From NCBI GenBank assembly GCA_003445035.1, contig DLVV01000342.1, forward strand, positions 3,335-9,493: 6,159 nt of DNA. Reading direction: 5' to 3'. The notes beneath the pieces are model-generated. The model saw nothing but the letters and a program-made list of their open reading frames with translations. It had not been told where the DNA came from and made no database searches. A program made the translations under genes and the position numbers. Within the stretch, counting starts at the first letter, position 1. Each line of letters opens with the position of its first letter. The DNA is from Planctomycetaceae bacterium (GTDB lineage Bacteria; Planctomycetota; Planctomycetia; Planctomycetales; Planctomycetaceae). This document shows, piece by piece, positions 1-6,129 of the stretch.

Positions 1-150
1 GCCGCCAAGGAAGCGGCCCTGGAAGCTGCCCGGCTGACCGCCACCACGACCACGAGAAAGGACGACGGCAAGGTGCTCAAGGTCGTCACCAAGCCACTGG
101 CCGGACTGGTTGGAGCGGTCGGCAAGACACTCGGGAGCCTGTTCGACTGA
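1..150 (+). CDS. C-terminal end of an unrecognised protein (partial, 49 codons)
   Basis: Frame 1 is open from the window edge to a TGA at 148-150. Nearly every codon ends in G or C, the same bias as the two large genes here, so I read it as real coding sequence whose start lies outside the window. The visible tail begins with an Ala/Glu/Lys-rich, probably helical stretch (AAKEAALEAAR), then a Thr run and a charged linker (RKDDGK). It ends in a small-residue, hydrophobic segment (KPLAGLVGAVGKTLGSLFD) that could form an amphipathic helix packing on a membrane or another protein; that is inference. I do not recognise a family. It converges on the EF-G gene with 30 bp between stop codons, so the two are not co-transcribed. 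I see no clear hairpin-plus-T-tract terminator in the gap. Confidence 0.75.
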   Translation, partial: AAKEAALEAARLTATTTTRKDDGKVLKVVTKPLAGLVGAVGKTLGSLFD

Positions 151-180
151 GCGTCACCGGTTGCCAGGTGGGCCGGCCGG

Positions 181-2433
181 CTAGACCGACGTGCTGTAAT
201 GCGCACCGGCGCCGGACTGCTTGGCATCCCGGCGTTCCGAGACGATCTCCTCCTGCAACTTCGCCGGCACCCGGCGGTAGCAGTCCAGTTCCATCGTGAA
301 GGTGGCCTGGCCCTGCGAGAGACTGCGGAGATCGGTGGCGTAACCGAAGGTCTCCGAGAGCGGCACCTGGGCACGGATCGTCACGATCTCGCCGGACATG
401 TCCGATGACAAAACCATGCCGCGACGGCTGTTCAGGTCGCCGGTGATCGAGCCCTGGTAATCCCCGGGACACTCGATCTCGATGTTCATGATCGGCTCGA
501 GCAACACGGGTTTCATCCTGCGAAAGTTCTCGCGAAAGCAGGCCGCCGCCGCCGTCTGGAACGCCTTGTCGCTACTGTCGACCTCGTGATAGGAGCCGTC
601 GTTGAGCTCGACCCGGACACCGATGACCGGATAACGAGCGACCGGACCCTTCTCCAGGCATCCCCGAAATCCCTTTTCGACCGACGGGATGTACTGCCTG
701 GGGATTCGCCCGCCGACAACGTTGTCTTCGAACTCGAACGGTTCGTCGTCGGTCCCGTTGAAGACCTCGAGTCGACCGACGATATGAGCGAATTGGCCGG
801 CACCACCGGTCTGCTTCTTGTGCCGGTGGTTGAAATCGGCCGGCTGGGTCGGAGCCTCGCGGTAGGCCACCTGTGGAGCCCCCGACTCAACCCGCACCTT
901 GTACTCGCGACGGATCCGTTCCAGGTACACCTCCAGGTGCAATTCTCCCATTCCGGCGATCACCACCTCGTTGGTCTCCGGATCGGTCGCCACGCGGAAT
1001 GTCGGATCTTCGCGACGAAACCTCTGCAGCGCCTGGGTCAACCGGTCCTCGTCATTTCGATCACTGGTACGGACGGCCACACCGATGACCGGTTCGGGAA
1101 CGAACATGCCTTCCAGCGTGCAGTAGTCCCGCAGCGACGCGTAGGTGTCGCCGCTGGCCGCGTCGATTCCCATCACCGCCACGATGTCCCCGGCCTCGGC
1201 CCGATCGACCTCCTCGCGTTTCTCGGCGTGCATCCGGTAGATGCGACTGAACCGCTCCTTGCGGCGGGTCCTCTGGTTGTAATAGGTGCCACCCCGTTCG
1301 AGCGTCCCCTGGTAAATCCGCGTGAAGGTCAACTGGCCGAACGAGTCATCGACGATCTTGAAGGTCATCGCGACCAGTGGTGCCGACGGATCGGCCGACA
1401 ACCTTATGGTCTCTTCCGCGTCGCCGGCTGCCGGCTCGGCATCCACCGCGTCGCCGGCTTCCGGCTCGGCATCCACTGCGTCGCCCGAATCGGCGTCCGC
1501 CAGATCTCCCGAAGCCTCGTCCTGGGGTTCTTCGGCCTCCGCGTCATCCCTGGCTGCTGAGGATCCCGCCGTGATGAAGGCAGTGGTCTCGCTGTCGACC
1601 GGAGAGGGCAGGTAACCGACGACGGCATCAAGCAGGGGCTGCACCCCCTTGTTGCGGTAGGCGGATCCGAGAAAGACCGGCGCGATGTCCAGGTCGATGG
1701 TGGACCGTCGGACCACCTTGTGGATCAATGCCTCGCTCACCGGATCCTCGCCCAGGCACAACTCCATCAGTTCATCGTCGAACATCGCGAGCCGTTCGAG
1801 CAACTGGTCTCGTGCCGACTCGGCGTCAGCCCGCATCGACTCGGGAATCTCTTCCCGCCGCAGCTCCTCGCCATTGTCACCGTCGAAGTACACCGCCTGC
1901 ATCGCGACCAGGTCGATGATCCCCTCGTAATCGGCACCCAGGCCGATCGGCAATTGCATCAGCACCGCCTCGACACCCAGCCGAGTGCGAACCTCCTCAC
2001 AAACACGAATCGGATCGGCACCGGTCCGGTCGAGCTTGTTGATGAAGATCAACCGCGGCACCTTGTACCGCTTGATCTGGCGGTCCACCGTCAGCGACTG
2101 GGACTGCACGCCCCCGACTCCGCAGAGCACCAGCACGGCCCCATCGAGCACCCGCAGGCTACGTTCCACCTCGACGGTGAAATCGACGTGCCCGGGCGTG
2201 TCGATCAGGTTGACCTGGTGATCGCACCAGTCGACCCGCGTCGCAGCACTGGTGATCGTGATGCCGCGTTCCTGCTCCAGGTCCATGTGATCCATCGTGG
2301 CACCACCACCGTCGTGGACCTCCTCCATCCGGTGCAGCCGTCCCGCGTAAAACAGGATCCGCTCGCTGAGCGTGGTCTTGCCCGAATCGATATGGGCCGA
2401 AATGCCAATGTTCCGCAGATTTTGAAGACTCAT
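181..2433 (-). CDS. fusA: Elongation factor G (spd/mitochondrial EF-G1-like) with an acidic insertion
   Basis: Cytoplasmic translational GTPase that drives tRNA-mRNA translocation on the ribosome. At 750 residues it is longer than E. coli EF-G (about 704). GTPase motifs are intact: G1 AHIDSGKTT (13-21), switch I RGITI (56-60, T59), G3 DTPGH (78-82, catalytic-type H82), G4 NKLD (132-135) and G5 GSA (256-258). Domain II follows from about 351 (FGQLTF at 365-370), domain III around 448-525 (GMGELHLE), domain IV from about 530 (GGAGQF 543-548; tip-loop GSYHEVDSS with H616), and domain V from about 643 (LEPIM, then GDLNSRRG and FGYATDLRS). S17 in G1 and GGAGQ in place of the common GGRGQ match mitochondrial EF-G1 and, by known phylogeny, the spdEFG1 group. 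Such EF-Gs act as translocases where a second EF-G handles recycling; that division of labour is inferred here. Residues 295-341 are an acidic insertion. The ATG at 2433 fits the conserved N-terminus; no Shine-Dalgarno precedes it. No str-operon genes adjoin it. Confidence 0.97.
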   Translation of the reverse strand: MSLQNLRNIGISAHIDSGKTTLSERILFYAGRLHRMEEVHDGGGATMDHMDLEQERGITITSAATRVDWCDHQVNLIDTPGHVDFTVEVERSLRVLDGAVLVLCGVGGVQSQSLTVDRQIKRYKVPRLIFINKLDRTGADPIRVCEEVRTRLGVEAVLMQLPIGLGADYEGIIDLVAMQAVYFDGDNGEELRREEIPESMRADAESARDQLLERLAMFDDELMELCLGEDPVSEALIHKVVRRSTIDLDIAPVFLGSAYRNKGVQPLLDAVVGYLPSPVDSETTAFITAGSSAARDDAEAEEPQDEASGDLADADSGDAVDAEPEAGDAVDAEPAAGDAEETIRLSADPSAPLVAMTFKIVDDSFGQLTFTRIYQGTLERGGTYYNQRTRRKERFSRIYRMHAEKREEVDRAEAGDIVAVMGIDAASGDTYASLRDYCTLEGMFVPEPVIGVAVRTSDRNDEDRLTQALQRFRREDPTFRVATDPETNEVVIAGMGELHLEVYLERIRREYKVRVESGAPQVAYREAPTQPADFNHRHKKQTGGAGQFAHIVGRLEVFNGTDDEPFEFEDNVVGGRIPRQYIPSVEKGFRGCLEKGPVARYPVIGVRVELNDGSYHEVDSSDKAFQTAAAACFRENFRRMKPVLLEPIMNIEIECPGDYQGSITGDLNSRRGMVLSSDMSGEIVTIRAQVPLSETFGYATDLRSLSQGQATFTMELDCYRRVPAKLQEEIVSERRDAKQSGAGAHYSTSV
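1423..1482 (-). repeat. Two tandem 30-bp repeats inside the EF-G gene
   Basis: Two adjacent 30-bp units (1423-1452 and 1453-1482) differ at only two positions (1430/1460 and 1447/1477). They are exactly ten codons long and in frame, encoding DAVDAEPEAG (residues 318-327) and DAVDAEPAAG (328-337). A 7-bp stretch (1416-1422) to the left repeats the unit's end, and the sequence to the right (DADSG) is a degenerate relative. Unit length divisible by three allows copy-number change without a frameshift. The array lies in the acidic linker between the GTPase domain and domain II, where length variation is likely to be tolerated. Confidence 0.9.
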
Positions 2434-2611
2434 CGTGTCGCTCTGTTCTTGTGTGTGTCAGCCGCGAGGCTGGTGGATTTGTTCAACAACGATTCCCAGA
2501 ACTTCCTGGACTCCCTCGACGCCATCCTCAGCTTCGGTGGAGAGAAACCCCGTCTCGGCTCCCGTAGGAAAACCACGAGCTACGACCGGAATCCGTTCGG
2601 TCAAACTCGAA

Positions 2612-2660
2612 GACCTCAACACCGCGGAGGCTGTGACACCTCGGGGGGGCGGCGGAGGTC
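2612..2660. promoter_or_regulatory. Nested inverted repeat, possible structured EF-G leader
   Basis: Three sets of complementary arms are nested around one centre: GACCTC (2612-2617) with GAGGTC (2655-2660), CCGC (2622-2625) with GCGG (2649-2652), and GAGG (2627-2630) with CCTC (2639-2642) around an 8-nt loop. Together they give 14 potential base pairs interrupted by internal loops. The right side includes a run of seven G (2643-2649). If the EF-G transcript starts upstream of here, this would be a stem about 180-230 nt before its start codon. No known riboswitch or ribosomal-protein leader is recognised. In GC-rich DNA some such pairing is expected by chance. Confidence 0.3.
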
Positions 2661-2857
2661 AGGACACAATGGCGTGTCGTGGCCGCATCGGAAAAAGCGT
2701 CATCATGGCTAGTCGACCAATGGAGTTACCCGGATCACCATCGGTCTGTACTCGGCTTTTGGCCACGCCAGAGATGAGAGAAATCCGCGGCTAGTGAGTC
2801 CAGGACACACGCCCGACGTTGACGGACACCAGTCCCAAACCGAAAAGCAAGCGGTCT

Positions 2858-2886
2858 TATATAGAGGATGGCGTGTTTGCTGGGAA
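2858..2886 (-). promoter_or_regulatory. Candidate sigma-70-type promoter reading toward EF-G
   Basis: Read on the minus strand, TTCCCA (2886-2881) is followed after 17 nt by TATATA (2863-2858), each matching four of six consensus bases. An overlapping TATAAG with 19-nt spacing is an alternative -10. TATATA is an unusually AT-rich run in this GC-rich region, and a perfect palindrome lies just upstream. A start near 2850 would give EF-G an untranslated leader of roughly 415 nt. The -35 match is weak, and planctomycete promoters are poorly predicted by the E. coli consensus. Confidence 0.22.
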
Positions 2887-2888
2887 GA

Positions 2889-2900
2889 GTACCGCGGTAC
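2889..2900. promoter_or_regulatory. Perfect 12-bp palindrome, candidate operator
   Basis: GTACCGCGGTAC equals its own reverse complement over all 12 bases. It is the longest perfect uninterrupted palindrome I noticed in the intergenic region. It sits two bases upstream of the -35 side of the candidate leftward promoter and about 190 bp upstream of the rightward gene. A dimeric DNA-binding protein is the usual reader of such sites; which one, and for which gene, cannot be told. A smaller inverted repeat, GGTC-AATC-GACC, follows at 2907-2918. Confidence 0.3.
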
Positions 2901-2997
2901 GATTCTGGTCAATCGACCCGGAAAGGAACGCGATTGTGGCCGATTCCACACGATCCACAACGGGCCGGCGGACACGCTGATCGTATGACGAGTTGAG

Positions 2998-3034
2998 GAC
3001 CCCGGTCCCAACCGGTCGACCAATTCGTTATCAT
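2998..3034 (+). promoter_or_regulatory. Short hairpin and -10-like element before the cytochrome gene
   Basis: CCGGT (3002-3006) and ACCGG (3011-3015) form a perfect 5-bp inverted repeat around a CCCA loop; GA/TC at 2998-2999 and 3016-3017 could extend it past a two-base bulge. TATCAT (3029-3034) matches five of six bases of a -10 box and would place a transcript start about 50 nt before the ATG. I find no acceptable -35 box at normal spacing, so either an activator or another sigma factor is involved, or the match is chance. Confidence 0.22.
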
Positions 3035-3079
3035 CGGGAATCCTAGTTATCTCCCACCTTCGCTCTCCTCCCCCGAAAC

Positions 3080-3086
3080 AAGGAAG
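3080..3086 (+). promoter_or_regulatory. Ribosome-binding site of the PSCyt1/PSCyt2/PSD1 gene
   Basis: AAGGAAG begins 13 nt before the ATG at 3093. The AAGGA core pairs with the 3' end of 16S rRNA and leaves 8 nt to the start codon, which supports this start. The same core and the same spacing precede the next gene at 6130, whereas EF-G has no comparable site. Confidence 0.7.
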
Positions 3087-3092
3087 CCCCGG

Positions 3093-6074
3093 ATGATACC
3101 CATCCGCACGGTTCTCGTCGGACTGTTATTGGCCTCCACCGCCACAGCCGCCGACAAGACGACCGCCGATCGCAAGGGACTGGACTTCTTCGAATCGAAG
3201 ATCCGCCCGGTGCTGGTCCGCCACTGCTACCAGTGCCACTCGGCCAAGGCGGCCGCGACCAAGATGCTCAAGGGCGGACTCCAGGTCGACACGCGATCGG
3301 GGATCCGCAAGGGAGGAGAAACCGGACCCGCGGTGGTGCCGGGACAGCCCAAGAAGAGCCTGCTGGTGGCGGCTTTGAAACACGACGGGCTCAAGATGCC
3401 ACCAAAGGCCAAGCTGCCCGCATCGATCGTGGCCGACTTCGAAAAGTGGATCCAGCTGGGCGCCCCCGACCCCCGGGACGGAAAGGCTGTCGCCACCCAG
3501 GCCATTGATGTCCAGGCCGGCAAGACACACTGGTCGTTCCAGCCGCTGGCCGAGGTCAAGCCACCGACAATCGCCGATGGTGACGTGGTCCGCACCGACA
3601 TCGACCGGTTCATCCATGCTGCCCAGAGGGCCAAGGGGCTCACGCCCAATCCGCGGGCGACTCCGGCCGCACTGCTCCGCCGATTGCACTTCAACATGAT
3701 CGGTCTGCCACCGACGCCCGACGACCAGCAGAGATTCCTGGCCGAGGCGGAAAAGGACTTCGAGGCGGCGTGGACCGCCGAGATCGACCGGCTGCTGGCC
3801 AGCAAACACTACGGAGAACGCTGGGGGCGGCACTGGCTGGACCTGGTACGGTTCGCTGAGAGCAACGGATACGCCTTCGACAAGGACCGGGCCAACGCCT
3901 ACCAGTACCGGGACTTCGTCATCCGCGCGCTCAACCAGGACATGCCCTACGACCGGTTCGTCCGCCTGCAGATCGCTGGTGACCTGCTGGCCAAGACCAA
4001 TACGAAGACCACCTCCGAAGCCCGCACGGCACTCGACGCGGTCGCGGCCACCGGGTTCCTCGTCGCCGGTCCGTTCACCACCCAGCAGACCCAGAAGGAA
4101 CGCGAACGCAGCCGCTACGAGCAACTCGACGACGTGGTTCACACCCTGGGCACCAGCCTGCTGGGCCTGACTGTCGGATGCGCCAGGTGCCACAGTCACA
4201 AGTACGACCCGCTGCCACAAAACGACTACTACCGGTTTGTGAGCTGTTTCAAGGAGGTCGGTTTCGGAGACACCAGCCTGAACCTCAACCCCGAGGCCTT
4301 CCAGGCGTCCAAGGCGAAGTACGACGCCGCATTGAAACCGCTCACCGATGCTGTGGCAGCGTGGGAGAAGAATCGCCTGCCCAGCCGGTTCGGCCAGTGG
4401 CTGGCCCGCCGACCGTCGGCCCCGCCCACACCCTCATTCGGTCACTGGCACCACGTCGGCCCCTTCCCGGCCGCCGACTTCAACAAGGCCTACGACACCG
4501 CCGCCGGGCCGGAAACCCGTCTCCAGGCCGGCGCCAACCTCGGACGCTCGTTCCTCAAGGGAACCGTCTCCTGGCAAGTTCAGCCCGGCTGGACCGACGG
4601 CAAGATCCACAACACGCTCACCGGCAACAGCGCCGCCAACTACCTGGTCCGCATCGTCGACTCGCCATCGGCCCTGGCCGTCGAGTTGGCGTTCGGTGGC
4701 GACGACGGCATGAAGGCTTTCCTCAACGGCAAGGAAATCCTCAACAAGAAAACCATGGGCGGTGTCAAAGCCGACCAGCACAAGGTCAAGGTCACCCTGG
4801 CCGCTGGCCGCAACGAGCTGATGATCAAGATCGTCAACGCCGGCGGACCGTCTGGGTTCTTCTTCCGCATGAATGGCGGCCAGGTGCCCAAGGACGTCGT
4901 GGCGGCCTGGTCACAGCCGGCCGAGAAGTGGAACGACAAGCAGAAAACGGCGGTCCGCAACTGGTACCGCACCACCGACGAGGAATGGGTCCCGCTTGAC
5001 GCGGCCGTCGCGGCCCACCGAAAGACCGAGCCCAAGCCGAAAATGACGCCCGTCTACTCGGCTCGCGTCCGCGGCACCACCTACCAGTTCGGTGGCGACA
5101 CCTTCAAGGTCTACTTCCTGTCTCGTGGCAACGCCGACAACAAGCAGGGGGAAGCCCCCGCCGGATTCCTGCAGGTGCTGATGAACACCAGGGAAAACGG
5201 CCAGCACTGGCTGACGAACGGCGGCGACAAGAAACAGCCGGTCAAGCCGCGTGTCGCCGCGGCCGGCTGGTTGACCGACGTCAAGAACGGGGCCGGCCAC
5301 CTGCTGGCCCGGGTGATCGTCAACCGCGTCTGGCAGTACCACTTCGGTCGCGGCCTGGTCACCACGCCCAGCGACTTCGGCACCCGCGGCGAACGACCAA
5401 CCCACCCCAGGCTGCTCGACTGGCTGGCCGGAGAGCTGATCCGCGGCGGCTGGAAACTGAAACACCTGCACCGGCTGATCCTTTCCAGCCACACCTGGAT
5501 GCAGGGCAACGGCCGCACGGCCAATGCCGAGAAGGTCGATCCCGACAACCGGCTGTGGTGGCGACGCGGTGCGAAGCGGCTCGAAGCCGAACTGATCCGC
5601 GACACGCTGCTGGATGTCAGCGGCCGGCTCAAGCGAGACATGTTCGGCAAGGGATCTCTCGACCAGAAATCCAACCGCCGCAGCATCTACCTGACCGTCA
5701 AGCGGGGCCAGTTGATCCCGATCCTGCAGCTGTTCGATGCACCCGACGCGATGCAGGGCGTGGGCAAACGCAACGAGAGCACCGTGGCACCCCAGGCCCT
5801 GGCCATGCTCAACTCGCCGTTCATCCGCGAACTGTCCGGCGGTTTCGCCAAACGGGTCCGCCCCGACGCCAAGACGTCCCTGGAAACCGCCATCAACACC
5901 GCCTACCGAATGGCACTGGCGCGGACACCGGATTCGAGCGAACGGGAGGCGATGCTGGCCTTCGTCAAGACACAGACCGAGTCGCGCAAGGGCCAGGCGA
6001 ACGCCGAGGAACTGGCCATCCGCGACTTCTGCCACCTGTTGCTGTGCAGCAACGAGTTCATCTACGTCGATTGA
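3093..6074 (+). CDS. Secreted planctomycete cytochrome: PSCyt1 - PSCyt2 (DUF1549) - PSD1 (DUF1553) protein
   Basis: A 993-residue exported protein with full planctomycete-type architecture. Residues 1-19 look like a Sec signal peptide (R5, hydrophobic 7-14, ATA before the cut). PSCyt1 spans about 30-128: the haem-binding CYQCH is at 45-49, followed by GGLQVDTRSG, a GPAVVPG turn, and KMPPK with M102 as a plausible distal haem ligand. PSCyt2/DUF1549 spans about 165-390: RRLHFNMIGLPP, HYGERWGRHWLDLVRFAES, then a second CxxCH, CARCHSHKYDP (C363, C366, H367). Residues about 445-595 are a beta-rich PA14/carbohydrate-binding-like module (GPF, GDDGMKAFLNG, GRNELMIKI). PSD1/DUF1553 covers about 655-990: LSRGN, RVIVNRVWQYHFGRGLV, TPSDFG, HPRLLDWLA, LHRLILSSHTW, RRSIYL, LFDAPDA, NESTVAPQALAMLN, and the terminal LCSNEFIYVD. 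Reaction and substrate are unknown for the family; periplasmic electron transfer or carbohydrate handling is inference. It is probably co-transcribed with the gene at 6130. Confidence 0.96.
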   Translation: MIPIRTVLVGLLLASTATAADKTTADRKGLDFFESKIRPVLVRHCYQCHSAKAAATKMLKGGLQVDTRSGIRKGGETGPAVVPGQPKKSLLVAALKHDGLKMPPKAKLPASIVADFEKWIQLGAPDPRDGKAVATQAIDVQAGKTHWSFQPLAEVKPPTIADGDVVRTDIDRFIHAAQRAKGLTPNPRATPAALLRRLHFNMIGLPPTPDDQQRFLAEAEKDFEAAWTAEIDRLLASKHYGERWGRHWLDLVRFAESNGYAFDKDRANAYQYRDFVIRALNQDMPYDRFVRLQIAGDLLAKTNTKTTSEARTALDAVAATGFLVAGPFTTQQTQKERERSRYEQLDDVVHTLGTSLLGLTVGCARCHSHKYDPLPQNDYYRFVSCFKEVGFGDTSLNLNPEAFQASKAKYDAALKPLTDAVAAWEKNRLPSRFGQWLARRPSAPPTPSFGHWHHVGPFPAADFNKAYDTAAGPETRLQAGANLGRSFLKGTVSWQVQPGWTDGKIHNTLTGNSAANYLVRIVDSPSALAVELAFGGDDGMKAFLNGKEILNKKTMGGVKADQHKVKVTLAAGRNELMIKIVNAGGPSGFFFRMNGGQVPKDVVAAWSQPAEKWNDKQKTAVRNWYRTTDEEWVPLDAAVAAHRKTEPKPKMTPVYSARVRGTTYQFGGDTFKVYFLSRGNADNKQGEAPAGFLQVLMNTRENGQHWLTNGGDKKQPVKPRVAAAGWLTDVKNGAGHLLARVIVNRVWQYHFGRGLVTTPSDFGTRGERPTHPRLLDWLAGELIRGGWKLKHLHRLILSSHTWMQGNGRTANAEKVDPDNRLWWRRGAKRLEAELIRDTLLDVSGRLKRDMFGKGSLDQKSNRRSIYLTVKRGQLIPILQLFDAPDAMQGVGKRNESTVAPQALAMLNSPFIRELSGGFAKRVRPDAKTSLETAINTAYRMALARTPDSSEREAMLAFVKTQTESRKGQANAEELAIRDFCHLLLCSNEFIYVD

Positions 6075-6116
6075 TTCCCAGGACACACCCGACCCAGAGG
6101 CCCGATCCACCGGCCC

Positions 6117-6121
6117 AAGGA
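6117..6121 (+). promoter_or_regulatory. Ribosome-binding site of the gene starting at 6130
   Basis: AAGGA ends 8 nt before the ATG at 6130, the same core and spacing as for the upstream cytochrome gene. This supports 6130 as a true start although only ten codons are visible. The 55-bp gap before it has no clear terminator, consistent with one transcript covering both genes. Confidence 0.6.
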
Positions 6122-6129
6122 TTCTTGCC

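Larger units (their letters stand above)
2434..3092. other. 659-bp divergent intergenic region without a convincing gene
   Basis: This gap separates the start of EF-G (leftward) from the start of the planctomycete cytochrome gene (rightward). Open frames exist on both strands, but they lack the strong third-position GC bias of the flanking genes, show no recognisable motifs and are Ser/Arg/Pro-rich in the manner of chance frames in GC-rich DNA. No tRNA- or rRNA-like sequence is seen. It contains a nested inverted repeat (2612-2660), an AT-rich promoter-like element on the minus strand (2858-2886), a perfect palindrome (2889-2900), a short hairpin (2998-3017) and the ribosome-binding site of the rightward gene. 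The region is long for such a gap, so it probably holds both promoters and possibly a long EF-G leader. Confidence 0.7.

Noticed and set aside
151..181. Bidirectional terminator in the convergent gap
   Set aside because: The gap has a GC-only 10-bp palindrome (172-181) with no loop and a weak CACC/GGTG pair with an 8-nt loop, but no T-tract on either side. Evidence is insufficient.
86..472. Minus-strand frame overlapping the EF-G 3' end and the upstream gene's tail
   Set aside because: It is out of frame with EF-G and spans two better-supported coding ends on opposite strands.
2643..2658. G-quadruplex in the G-rich run of the intergenic region
   Set aside because: The tract allows only a two-layer arrangement with one-base loops, and G is on the strand opposite EF-G transcription. 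Such runs are common in GC-rich genomes.
586..2712. Long plus-strand open frames (586-1560 and 1720-2712) opposite EF-G
   Set aside because: They are antisense to a fully conserved EF-G gene. In DNA with strong third-position GC bias the opposite strand is often open, and the translations show no recognisable domains.
2868..2996. Small plus-strand frame of 42 codons beginning MACLLGRVPR
   Set aside because: Third codon positions are not GC-biased, the GAGG before the ATG is too close to act as a ribosome-binding site, and no hydrophobic or regulatory-peptide pattern is seen.
2435..3023. Other intergenic open frames (2435-2794 +, 2794-2988 +, 2709-3023 -)
   Set aside because: They are Ser/Arg/Pro-rich chance translations without the codon bias of neighbouring genes, and none has a good ribosome-binding site or recognisable motif.
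3126..4220. 364-codon minus-strand open frame opposite the PSCyt1/PSCyt2 region
   Set aside because: It is the antisense shadow of a well-supported protein with haem motifs and family signatures; its own translation has no recognisable motif.
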